In this document: positions 33,603-41,606 of the stretch, in pieces
Layout of the letters: every line of letters begins with the position of its first letter
How positions within the stretch are numbered: the stretch's first letter is position 1
From: an uncultured Pseudomonadota bacterium
GTDB taxonomy: Bacteria; Pseudomonadota; Gammaproteobacteria; Methylococcales; Methylomonadaceae
Direction: 5' to 3'
Assembly (NCBI GenBank): GCA_903928965.1
Contig: CAIYSZ010000068.1
Span: forward strand, 1-41,772
Length of the DNA: 41,772 nt
Position numbers and translations under genes: made by a program
The notes under the pieces: generated by a model
The model's input: only the letters and a program-made list of their open reading frames with translations
What the model was told of the DNA's origin: nothing
Database searches by the model: none

Positions 33603-34095
33603 GGGGGCGGGGGGAATTGTGTGGTTCTTGGATTAACTATAGAGGGTTTTGGACTGTGCTTGGGTAGGAACGTAAAACGAACGAAAGAAGTTGATCAAAA
33701 AATGAGCGCTTGACATTATAATTCAATGAATTGGCTTACAGTCACTTGACGAAACTGACGCTAGCGTGTTAGAAAGCTCAATAATTTTGTTCAAAATAAA
33801 TCTGTTTCTCAAGGAATTAGAGACCGCTAATGTTCGAGAAAAAAATCATCGCCGCGCCGGTTCAGATTGGCGCCTCTGTTGTCTTCCCGGTTTTGAGAGA
33901 TGGCCGCCTAGCAGAAGGCGGGCAGATTTTTCTATTGTTTTCAGAGCATAAGCATCGCCTAGGCTGTTTACATTTACGCCGCGGTTCATGTTAGGGCGTT
34001 GTGAAAGCCATGATTTTTAGAATCGCAGGATTCACCTAACGAGCCATTAGCTTTTATTTTTCAACGATCACCAAGACTTAACGGAGCAACCCCGA
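33603..34095. other. intergenic region before the giant repeat protein
   Basis: No convincing gene; the short open frame near 33766-33951 lacks coding character. A TTGACA occurs at 33710-33715 and a TTGACG near 33744, the latter 17 bases before TTAGAA; either could be part of a promoter. GGAG about 10 bases before the ATG at 34096 is the likely SD. Confidence 0.4.
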
Positions 34096-37000
34096 ATGGC
34101 AGTTTACACAACGTCGGCTGGTCAAATCACCAGTGGTTTAACACTTATAAATTTGGATGTTGAGAACGATTATGGCATCACCAACGCCACGTTAATCAAT
34201 GGCGGCACTGAATACGTTTACAGCGGCGGGATGGCGAATGGGGATATCGTAAACAGCGGCGGCGATGAGGAAGTCGACAGCGGCGGGGTGGCGAATGGCG
34301 ATATCGTAAACAGCGGAGGTTTTGAGTCAGTCAATAGCGGCGGCGCGGCGAATGGCGATATTGTCAACAACGGCGGTGAAGTGGATGTCAACAACGGCGG
34401 GGTGGTGTATGGCGTAATCATAAGCAGCGGCGGTGATGAAGAAGTCAATAGCGGCGGGGCGGCGAATCACGATATCGTCAATAGCGGCGGTAATGTGGAT
34501 GTCAATAGCGGCGGAATAGTCATTGGCGACACGGTGAACTACGGCGGTACTGAATATGTTGTTGGCGGCGCGGTCAGCGGGCTGATTATTAATGGCGGCG
34601 CGGTTGAATTTTCCGGCGGCGCGGGTTCCGATCAATCGGTAATATTCGTTGGCAACGGCGGTCTACTCACACTGGATGACCCCGCCGACTTTGCCGGCGT
34701 GATATCAGGATTTAGTGTCGGCGATTCGATTGATTTACCGAGTTCCGTGTCCATCAGCGCTTTATCCTGGAACAACGGCGTTCTTGCCGTTTCAGTTTCC
34801 GGCGGCGCTATTTATGATTTAAACGTGTCGGGAAATTATCAGAGCCAGTCGGTCGAATTTGTCAGCGGCGCTGATAGTAATAACGGCGATGCGCAAATTA
34901 ATCTGGTTTCATTATTCAAGGTTTCGGCGGGACAAACCACGAGTGGTTTAATCATTATCAATGGGGACGTCGAAAACGATTATGGCGTCACCAGCGCCTT
35001 GGTGTTAAATGCAGGCGTTGAAAACGTCTACAGCGGCGGCGTGGCCTATGGCAGCATTATAAACAGCGGCGGTAATGAAAATATTTATAGCGGCGGCAAG
35101 GCAAGCGCGGATACCGTCAACAGCGGCGGTAATGAGCAGGTCTACAGCGGCGGCGTGGCGAACGCGGACATTATCAACAACGCCGGTTTTGAATATGTCA
35201 ACAGCGGCGGCGCGGCGAAAGGGGATGCGGTAAACAGCGGCGGTGATGTGGAAGTCAACAGCGGCGGCGTGGCGACTAGTACTGTCATCAACAGCGGCGG
35301 GAATGTGGACGTCAACAGCGGCGGCGCGGCGCATGGTGATATCCTTGGCGACGGCGGTAGCGTAAATGTCAACAGCGGCGGTGTCGCCAGCGGCGACACG
35401 GTCTATAGCGGCGGTAGGGAGTACATCTATGCCGGCGGCGTGGCCAGCGACGTGACCGTACAGAGCGGCGGCTTTATTTCGATTAACGAGGGCGGTCAAG
35501 CCTCCGGTGTGAATGTTGAAAGCGGCGGGACAATTGATCTGACTGTCGCGAGCGGCGTATTAAATTTAGGCGCGGGCCTGCCGATTTTTGCCGGCGTAAG
35601 CTTGCAAGACGGCGCTAATTTTGATCTTAAAATCCTGTCGGCGGCGACCGTGACTGGCGCGGCGGGAAGCAATCCAGCTGTAAGCGGCGGTGTCATCGGT
35701 TTAGAGATAGAGTCTGGCGCTACCGCCAGCGGGGTTACGCTGGGAAATAATGTATCCGAGTATGTCTACAGCGGCGGCGTAACCAGTGGCGACACGGTAA
35801 ACAGCGGCGGTAATGAATTTGTCAATGATGGCGGCGTGGTCAGCGGCCTAATCATTAGCGGCGGCGGGGTTGAATTTTACGGCGGCGCGGGTTCCGGTCA
35901 ATCGGTCATATTCGCCGGTAGCGGCGGTCAAATTACCTTGGATAACGCCGCCAAATTCGCCGGCGTCATTTCAGGATTCAGCGTTGGCGATAAGCTGGAT
36001 TTACCTAACGTCTCGGCCATAAGCGCTTTGTCATGGAACAACGGCGTGCTTTCCGTCACCGGCGCGGACGGTTCAATTGATAGTCTGACCATTCCCGGCA
36101 ACTATCAAAACCAGTCGCTCGAATTTGTAGCCAGAAATAGTGGTTTTAACGGCGTTACACAGATCACTCTGGCTTCATCGTTCACGACGGCGGCGGGACA
36201 AACCACTAGCGGTTTAACAATCACCAATTCAGAGCTTGAGAACGATTTTGGCGTCACCAGCGCCTTTATTCTTAATGGCGGCACGGAATATGTGTACAGC
36301 GGCGGGGTTGCGCACGGCGGTAGCATCAACAGCGGCGGTTATGAAGAGGTTTTCAGCGGCGGTGTTACCAGCGGCGACACGGTGAACAGCGGCGGCGTAG
36401 AGTTGGTCGATAATGGCGGCGTGGCCGGCGGCCTTATCATTAGCGGCGGCGTGGTTGAATTCGCCGGCGGCGCGGGCGCTGGTCAATCGGTTACATTCGC
36501 CGGCGGCGGCCAGCTTAAACTGGATGACGCCTCCGGCTTTAATGGGGTGATTTCGGGGTTCAGCGTTGGCGATACGCTGGCTTTACCGAATGTTTCATCG
36601 GTAACCGGCGTGACATGGAACAACGGCGTGCTTGCCGTATCCGCCGTCGGCGGCGCGGTGTACGATTTTAACTTGCCGGGAAATTACCAGAACCAGTCTT
36701 TTGAATTGCTTAACAGCGCTTATTCCGGCAAAACAGTAATTGGTCTTGTTTCTTCGTTTATCACATTGGCGGGACAAACCGCCAGCGGTTTAGTAATTGA
36801 TCATGGCGATATTGAGAACGATTATGGCGTCACCAGCGCCTTTGTTCTCAATGTCGGAACAGAATATGTCTACAGCGGCGGCCTAGCGCATGGCGATAGC
36901 GTAAATAGCGGCGGAGATGAGGAAATCAATAGCGGCGCGGCGGGGAATGCGGATGTTGTCAATAACGGCGGTTATGAGGATGTCAACAGCGGCGGGATTG

Positions 37001-37500
37001 TGAATGGCGATATCGTAAGCAGCGGCGGCGAGTTGGACGTCAATAACGGCGGCGTGGCGCACGGGGATGTCGTAAACAGCGGCGGTAACGTGGTGGTGTC
37101 CAGTGGCGGCGTAACCCGCGGCGATACGGTGAATAGCGGCGGCAGTGAATACGTCTATGCTGGCGGCGCGGCCGGCGGCCTCATTATTAGCGGCGGCGCG
37201 GTTGAGTTTGCCGGCGGCGCGGCCGCCGGGCAATCGGTCGCCTTCGCCGGAAGCGGCGGTCAAGTCACGCTGGATGATCCCGCCGACTTTGCCGGCGTAA
37301 TCTCAGGCTTTAGTGTGGGCGATATCATTGATTTACCTACTGTCGCATCGGTAAGCTCCTGGTCCTGGACCAACGGCGTGCTGGCGGTAACGGATGGCAA
37401 CGGCGTAAACTATGCTTTTAACTTGCCGCAAACTAATCAGAACGGAACCTTGGAATTGGTTAATAGCAATGGTTCCGGCGATACGCAATTTGGTCTGGTT
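34096..37500 (+). repeat. four tandem AIDA modules in DNA
   Basis: Modules begin near 34111, 34925, 36187 and 36766, recognised by GCGGGACAAACC or a close variant, and each ends with a FAGVISGFSVGD-encoding block near 34700, 35960, 36550 and 37295. Within modules an AACAGCGGCGG-type unit recurs every 50-60 bases. The number of inner units differs between modules, so expansion and contraction by recombination is likely. Confidence 0.8.
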
Positions 37501-38925
37501 TCATCCTTACCTACGCTTAGCTCGGTAACCTACAATGCCGCGCAGGGAGTGTTTAACTTCACCGGCATCAATCTCACAACGGTTGCCGGCAGCGGCCTCG
37601 TACTGAGCGATTTCGCCTTTGGCGCGGGCGCAGGCGCTAGCTTCGCTTTTAATAGCGCCGATGCGATCAGTAATCTTACCGCGAACGGCTTTAGCGTCAC
37701 CTTGAGCAATCCGGATAAGGAGACGGTGAATGCCTTGGTCAATGCCAACGGCCTAAGCAATTTGTCCGGCGCGGATTACAATGTGACGGCATCCAATGAC
37801 TGGGATACGAATAGCGGCAGCGCCATCACGACGCTAGGCGTAACCGTCAGCGGCGCGGCCGTCGACAATGTCCCGGCCCTACTGCAATCCGCCGGCATTA
37901 CCAACCCTGGGCCAGTCGTTTTGGACGGCAGCGGCGATATTTTCTTCGTCAATGGCAGCAACAACAGCCTGCAAGAAATCCCCGCCGGCCAAAGCGCGCC
38001 GGAAACCTTGCTGTCTGGATTTAACTATCCGCTCAACGACATCGCGGTGGATGCGCAAGGCAACGCCTATGCCTATGATAGCTACCATAATAGTATTAAA
38101 GAAGTCGCGGCCGGAAACGCCGGTGCAACCACGCTGGTCAGCGGGGTGTACGCGCCGTACGGCATAAGCATGACGTTCGACAAAGCCGGCGACGCCTTCA
38201 TCGCGGCCGGCAACGCCATTGAGGAAATCGCCGCCGGCGCGCATACCTTAAGCACGCTCGCCACCGGCTTTGGCATGCCGCAAGGCATCGCCGTCGATAG
38301 CAAGGGCGATTTGTTCGTCGCGGACACCGGTAATAATGCCATTAAGGAAATCCAGGCCGGCGCAAACCTGGTATCCACCTTGGTCGGCAGCGGCTTGAAC
38401 GGGCCGCAAGGCATTGTCCTGGATGCGCAAAACAACGTCTACTTCACGGACGGCAAAAACGGCGCGGTGGACGAATACGCCGCCAGCACGCAAACCGTCA
38501 GCACCCTGGTCAGCGGCCTCAACAATCCCACCACGCTGACCATCGATAGCGCGGGCAATCTGTATGTCAGCGAAGGCGGGAACAGCATAACCGCCATACC
38601 GGACACCGCTTATGTGCTCAACACCCCGCTGGCGGGCGGTTCGCCGCTGGTCATCAATAATTTGCTTGAAAACACGCAACAGATTCAGCTGTCGCAAACC
38701 GTGTTTACCGCGCTTAGCGGAGAAACCACGCTCAACGCGGCCAATTTCAGCAACGCGGCGGCGGCGACCAGCGCCACGGATGATGTGTTCTACAACGCGG
38801 CGACCGGCGGGTTGTATTATGAAGCGGGCGGCAATACCGGCGGCGGGGCGGTGGAAATCGCCATCATTGGAAACAGCAGCCACCCTGCCGCGCTGAGCGC
38901 CGGCGACTTTAGGGTGGTGGCGTGA
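34096..38925 (+). CDS. giant AIDA-repeat / NHL surface protein, type I secreted
   Basis: 1609 residues with no N-terminal signal peptide. Residues 1-1135 are four modules, each starting with an AGQTTSGL...ENDYGVTSA segment, followed by AIDA-type repeats (NSGG...VNSGGVASGDT) and closed by GGAVEFAGGAG...FAGVISGFSVGD...ALSWNNGVLAV. Then comes a beta domain (SSVTYNAAQGVFNFTG, about 1140-1250), NHL beta-propeller repeats (GIAVDSKGDLFVADTGNNAIKEI, in parts; about 1270-1500), and a tail DDVFYNAATGGLYYEAGG...HPAALSAGDFRVVA, the pattern seen at the end of RTX-type type I substrates. There is no autotransporter barrel. Probably a secreted adhesin or matrix protein; no transporter genes are in the window. 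Confidence 0.82.
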   Translation: MAVYTTSAGQITSGLTLINLDVENDYGITNATLINGGTEYVYSGGMANGDIVNSGGDEEVDSGGVANGDIVNSGGFESVNSGGAANGDIVNNGGEVDVNNGGVVYGVIISSGGDEEVNSGGAANHDIVNSGGNVDVNSGGIVIGDTVNYGGTEYVVGGAVSGLIINGGAVEFSGGAGSDQSVIFVGNGGLLTLDDPADFAGVISGFSVGDSIDLPSSVSISALSWNNGVLAVSVSGGAIYDLNVSGNYQSQSVEFVSGADSNNGDAQINLVSLFKVSAGQTTSGLIIINGDVENDYGVTSALVLNAGVENVYSGGVAYGSIINSGGNENIYSGGKASADTVNSGGNEQVYSGGVANADIINNAGFEYVNSGGAAKGDAVNSGGDVEVNSGGVATSTVINSGGNVDVNSGGAAHGDILGDGGSVNVNSGGVASGDTVYSGGREYIYAGGVASDVTVQSGGFISINEGGQASGVNVESGGTIDLTVASGVLNLGAGLPIFAGVSLQDGANFDLKILSAATVTGAAGSNPAVSGGVIGLEIESGATASGVTLGNNVSEYVYSGGVTSGDTVNSGGNEFVNDGGVVSGLIISGGGVEFYGGAGSGQSVIFAGSGGQITLDNAAKFAGVISGFSVGDKLDLPNVSAISALSWNNGVLSVTGADGSIDSLTIPGNYQNQSLEFVARNSGFNGVTQITLASSFTTAAGQTTSGLTITNSELENDFGVTSAFILNGGTEYVYSGGVAHGGSINSGGYEEVFSGGVTSGDTVNSGGVELVDNGGVAGGLIISGGVVEFAGGAGAGQSVTFAGGGQLKLDDASGFNGVISGFSVGDTLALPNVSSVTGVTWNNGVLAVSAVGGAVYDFNLPGNYQNQSFELLNSAYSGKTVIGLVSSFITLAGQTASGLVIDHGDIENDYGVTSAFVLNVGTEYVYSGGLAHGDSVNSGGDEEINSGAAGNADVVNNGGYEDVNSGGIVNGDIVSSGGELDVNNGGVAHGDVVNSGGNVVVSSGGVTRGDTVNSGGSEYVYAGGAAGGLIISGGAVEFAGGAAAGQSVAFAGSGGQVTLDDPADFAGVISGFSVGDIIDLPTVASVSSWSWTNGVLAVTDGNGVNYAFNLPQTNQNGTLELVNSNGSGDTQFGLVSSLPTLSSVTYNAAQGVFNFTGINLTTVAGSGLVLSDFAFGAGAGASFAFNSADAISNLTANGFSVTLSNPDKETVNALVNANGLSNLSGADYNVTASNDWDTNSGSAITTLGVTVSGAAVDNVPALLQSAGITNPGPVVLDGSGDIFFVNGSNNSLQEIPAGQSAPETLLSGFNYPLNDIAVDAQGNAYAYDSYHNSIKEVAAGNAGATTLVSGVYAPYGISMTFDKAGDAFIAAGNAIEEIAAGAHTLSTLATGFGMPQGIAVDSKGDLFVADTGNNAIKEIQAGANLVSTLVGSGLNGPQGIVLDAQNNVYFTDGKNGAVDEYAASTQTVSTLVSGLNNPTTLTIDSAGNLYVSEGGNSITAIPDTAYVLNTPLAGGSPLVINNLLENTQQIQLSQTVFTALSGETTLNAANFSNAAAATSATDDVFYNAATGGLYYEAGGNTGGGAVEIAIIGNSSHPAALSAGDFRVVA

Positions 38926-38980
38926 GGGTGATGGACTGGGTATTTTTGGAATCTAATGATCTTAATTTAGGAATGGAACA

Positions 38981-39604
38981 ATGAGATTGAACACGACGAA
39001 AAAATTAAGCGCGCTGGTTTTCCTGGCCGCCAGCCTGGGTATGACTCATGCTTGGGCCAGCCTGGAAACCTTTGACGTAAAATGGAGCGGGGCCAACTAT
39101 GGCAATCAGGCGACGGCCATAGGCTCGATTACCTTGGACAATAGCTTGCTGCCGCAAACCGGCAACACCGGATACGTCAGTTTGCCCAGTCCGGAAATTA
39201 CCGCCTTGAGTATTACCGTCAGCGGGGCGTCCAGCGGCGACGGCTCCTTCAGCTTGGCGGATTTTGCCGGGGTCAGTTTCACGACGCCTAGTCCGCTGAA
39301 CTTGAATACGCAATTAATCGGGCAAAGCCTGTCCACCGGCGTGACCTTCGGAGCATTGGAAAGCGACGGCAGCGCCGGGGATTTTAATCTATTTGCGGTT
39401 ACTTCCAGCGCCGCCCCTTACGGTAAGTCCAATTTCACGCTGGTTACCGATAATGGCGCGGGCGACAAGCTTTCGGTAACGTTTATCGAGGAAGCGCCGC
39501 CTATTTTTAGCCCATTGCCGCCGGCTTGGGTTTTAATGCTGGGCGGCGGGGCCTTGATGTTGCGGAAACGCGGTAAGCTGGAAACCGCGCGTATTTTAAA
39601 ATAG
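38981..39604 (+). CDS. C-terminally anchored secreted protein (PEP-CTERM-like)
   Basis: 207 residues: signal peptide to ASLETF (cleavage near residue 27), a beta-rich Ser/Gly body, then PLPPAWVLMLGGGALMLRKRGK, a Pro motif, hydrophobic helix and basic cluster resembling PEP-CTERM-type sorting tails. It lies 55 bases after the giant repeat gene and may be co-expressed. Its last 16 codons fall inside a 197-bp repeat whose second copy lies 904 bases downstream, so the tail LETARILK is repeat-derived or the repeat captured the gene end. Confidence 0.65.
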   Translation: MRLNTTKKLSALVFLAASLGMTHAWASLETFDVKWSGANYGNQATAIGSITLDNSLLPQTGNTGYVSLPSPEITALSITVSGASSGDGSFSLADFAGVSFTTPSPLNLNTQLIGQSLSTGVTFGALESDGSAGDFNLFAVTSSAAPYGKSNFTLVTDNGAGDKLSVTFIEEAPPIFSPLPPAWVLMLGGGALMLRKRGKLETARILK

Positions 39605-39755
39605 CGGTAAGTTAAGTAAAAACGTGTAACCGTTTTTAAATAGCGCCGCATCAACAGGGCATTGAGATTTTGGTTGACGGTGCGCTTCACATAAGGCAAA
39701 TTTAAAAATGGTTGCGCATTCTTGCTTAATGAATTGAATGCCAAGCATAAAGCAG
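39559..39755. repeat. 197-bp direct repeat, copy 1
   Basis: Matches 40463-40659 with three visible substitutions and no gaps over 197 bases, at a constant offset of 904. It includes the 3' end of the anchored-protein gene and an AT hairpin AAAAACG-TGTAAC-CGTTTTT (39618-39637) that may end its transcript. The frames on the opposite strand (…KNAQPFLNLPYVKR…) occur in both copies and are treated as non-coding. Confidence 0.95.
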
Positions 39756-39847
39756 TGGGTGGAGGTGAATATTGCGAATCATGTCTCGCATTGGCATTGC
39801 GTCATCGCGGGCGGGGTTTATGCGTGAGCAGGCGGGGTTTATCAAGC

Positions 39848-40156
39848 TTAGGCAAGCCATGGTTTGTTATCCATGCCAGCCAAATCCCGGCTGCCGTGTA
39901 TCACGGTTACAATTGCTATTCGGTTTGGTTGCTGCCAATAGATAATCCGGTAGCCGTGAAAAATCAATTCCCGAATATCATCCCGGTCTTTGGCTTCCGG
40001 TACTTTACGCCCCATTGCAGGGAAAGCCGTTAGCTGTTCAGTCACCTCAAATAGCCTTTCTACAAATTGCCGTGCATAAAAGGGCGAATCCTTAGCGATA
40101 TAGGCATGAATCGCTGCTATATCATCGAGAGTCGGTTCCGTCCATTCAATCCGCAT
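39848..40156 (-). CDS. RelE/ParE-family toxin
   Basis: 102 residues. RIEWTEPTLDDIAAIHAYIAKDSP at the start and GRKVPEAKDRDDIRELIFHGYRIIYWQ followed by IVTVIHGSRDL (in parts) are typical of ParE-like toxins, which poison gyrase or, in RelE members, cleave mRNA on the ribosome. The ATG overlaps the antitoxin stop by 11 bases, showing a toxin-antitoxin operon. The module sits between 197-bp direct repeats. Confidence 0.88.
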   Translation of the reverse strand: MRIEWTEPTLDDIAAIHAYIAKDSPFYARQFVERLFEVTEQLTAFPAMGRKVPEAKDRDDIRELIFHGYRIIYWQQPNRIAIVTVIHGSRDLAGMDNKPWLA

Positions 40157-40331
40157 TTGCCAGTAGCCGCTTTATAGCCTCTTCATGGGAAACGGTATGG
40201 CCATCTTGAGCCGCCTGCAAGCCTTTCTCAAGTTTTTGCTTGACATAAAACTCATACATGATGTCGTTCCAGCTAGCTTGATCGGGGAGCTGTTCGATAA
40301 GCTGTGTCGCCGCTTGCTTTGCTGTTTGCAT
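40146..40331 (-). CDS. antitoxin of the RelE/ParE module
   Basis: 61 residues from the ATG at 40331, chosen because AAGGGTGA lies just upstream; an earlier ATG (40361) would lack this. It is a small helical protein (MQTAKQAATQLIEQLPDQASWNDIMYEFYVKQ in parts; C-terminal HEEAIKRLL). It should neutralise the downstream toxin and autoregulate. Confidence 0.8.
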   Translation of the reverse strand: MQTAKQAATQLIEQLPDQASWNDIMYEFYVKQKLEKGLQAAQDGHTVSHEEAIKRLLANAD

Positions 40332-40462
40332 TTTGATCACCCTTAAGATTATTACAAGCAATAGTAGCAGGTTATCATCCGGAATGACAACCGGGTAATT
40401 TGTGTCGTCCCGTCTGGTAAGTGCGCAAGCTAACCCATTTTAGGCCGCGCGGCGCGGGTCGC

Positions 40463-40659
40463 GTTGCGGAAACGCGGTAAGCTGGAAACCGCGCGTTTTT
40501 TAAAATAGCGGTAAGTTAAGTAAAAACGTGTAACCGTTTTTAAATAGCGCCGCATCAAGAGTGCATTGAGATTTTGGTTGACGGTGCGCTTCACATAAGG
40601 CAAATTTAAAAATGGTTGCGCATTCTTGCTTAATGAATTGAATGCCAAGCATAAAGCAG
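40463..40659. repeat. 197-bp direct repeat, copy 2
   Basis: Second copy of 39559-39755. It retains the last codons of the anchored-protein gene (TTGCGGAAACGCGGTAAGC) without the rest of the gene, so this copy is a displaced gene end. It abuts the hairpin that follows hsp20. Confidence 0.95.
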
Positions 40660-40679
40660 GCGGCGGAGTATCCGCCGCC
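40659..40679. terminator. strong hairpin after hsp20
   Basis: GGCGGCGGA-GTA-TCCGCCGCC, perfect 9-bp GC-rich stem with 3-nt loop, 9 bases past the hsp20 stop. There is no U tract on the minus strand, so it may be an mRNA-stabilising 3' hairpin rather than a classic terminator. In copy 1 of the repeat the corresponding position has a degraded version. Confidence 0.6.
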
Positions 40680-40687
40680 AATAGAGT

Positions 40688-41110
40688 TTACTCTATGTTT
40701 AGGCGCTGGCTGCCGGGTTTGACTTTTTTCGCCAGGTTTAAAACCAGCAAGCCGTTGTCGTAACGGGCTTTGCTGTTTTCCTGGTCTATGTCCGCGCCTA
40801 GTTGAAAACTGCGCGATACCGAGCCGTAATAGCGTTCGGAGCGTAGTAGTTTTTCATCCTGGGTTTGGCTGTCTTGCTGGTTGATTTGCGCGCTAATGGT
40901 CAGCACGTTATTCAAAATGTCGATATTAATATTCTCCTTGCTGGCGCCGGGAATTTCGGCTTCAAATATATATTCCGCCGGAGTTTCCTTGACATCCACC
41001 TTGATTTGCAGCGCGTCGCCGTGCAAGGGTTTAATATAATAACCTGGGTTTACGTCGCGGAAAAAATCGTTCAACAGACCGCGGCTAATGAATGGGCTTA
41101 AGCTGCTCAT
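40688..41110 (-). CDS. Hsp20/alpha-crystallin small heat-shock protein
   Basis: 140 residues. The alpha-crystallin domain runs from ALQIKVDVKETPAEYIFEAEIPG through NVLTISAQ to SRSFQLGADID and ends ARYDNGLLVLNLAKK (in parts). It is a holdase that binds unfolding proteins. AGGAGA precedes the ATG at good spacing. A sigma-32-like promoter lies about 65 bases upstream. Confidence 0.93.
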   Translation of the reverse strand: MSSLSPFISRGLLNDFFRDVNPGYYIKPLHGDALQIKVDVKETPAEYIFEAEIPGASKENINIDILNNVLTISAQINQQDSQTQDEKLLRSERYYGSVSRSFQLGADIDQENSKARYDNGLLVLNLAKKVKPGSQRLNIE

Positions 41111-41174
41111 GCTCGTTTCTCCTAGTAAATGATGGAATGTTGCGTAATACGTGTTTTAAATACCTGCATACTGA

Positions 41175-41205
41175 ATATAGGTCCGGGCTAGCCCTATTTC
41201 AAGGG
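41175..41205 (-). promoter_or_regulatory. sigma-32-like heat-shock promoter of hsp20
   Basis: On the minus strand CCCTTGAAA (41197-41205) is followed after 15-16 bases by CCTATAT (41175-41181). The first matches the sigma-32 -35 consensus exactly (CCCTTGAA); the second resembles the CCCCATNT -10. Position and gene agree. Confidence 0.6.
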
Positions 41206-41214
41206 CGGCTATAA

Positions 41215-41589
41215 TTATTCCGTGCACAGGCTTTCGGCGCGCTTGCTGGTCGCTGTCATGCCTCCCGTCGAGTTGAGCCGCCAGCGGTAGCGGATTTGCA
41301 TGCCTTTGTTGACCAAAAAGGCGCGCTCTACGTCGTAGTATTCGTCATCTTTGTAGACTTGCCAGCCGAGGTCGCGTTGCGACACGGCGTTGATTTCCGC
41401 GTCCAGGCGTTGTTCTATGCTTTGCTCGCTAGTGCAGCGGCTGTTTTTGACAATATCAATAGCGTTGCCGGCGTCTACTTTTTCCGCCGACGCTGTGGCG
41501 AGAAACAGGTGGGCGCAGAGCAAGGCCCATATTTGCGGTCGTTTATAGATTGGCCGTTTGTAGATGAAAAGTGTGTTAAGCGGTCGCAT
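41215..41589 (-). CDS. secreted protein of unknown function
   Basis: 124 residues with a basic start containing a near-duplicate IYKRPIYKRP, a signal peptide ending ATASAEK, and a mature part of about 90 residues with two Cys (NSRCTSEQS and ESLCTE). Motif-like features are DLGWQVYKDDEYYDVERAFLV and MQIRYRWRLNS. I recognise no domain. Small periplasmic or envelope protein. No good SD; it starts 17 bases after the ammonium-transporter remnant. Confidence 0.6.
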   Translation of the reverse strand: MRPLNTLFIYKRPIYKRPQIWALLCAHLFLATASAEKVDAGNAIDIVKNSRCTSEQSIEQRLDAEINAVSQRDLGWQVYKDDEYYDVERAFLVNKGMQIRYRWRLNSTGGMTATSKRAESLCTE

Positions 41590-41606
41590 GGTAAACGCTC
41601 ACGGGG

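Noticed and set aside
34218-37263. Several long open frames on the minus strand inside the giant repeat gene
   Set aside because: They are Pro/Thr- or Ala/Ile-rich mirror readings of the GGC-rich repeats and occur in step with the repeat period.
34096-37500. CRISPR-like periodic repeats
   Set aside because: The period comes from in-frame AIDA protein repeats; there are no conserved palindromic repeats with unique spacers and no cas genes.
34096-38925. Classical type V autotransporter
   Set aside because: No signal peptide and no C-terminal beta-barrel; the C terminus instead resembles type I secretion substrates.
39418-39744. Minus-strand ORF repeated at 40430-40681 (…NAQPFLNLPYVKR…)
   Set aside because: It exists only because the 197-bp DNA repeat is duplicated; no SD, and it runs antisense through a real gene end.
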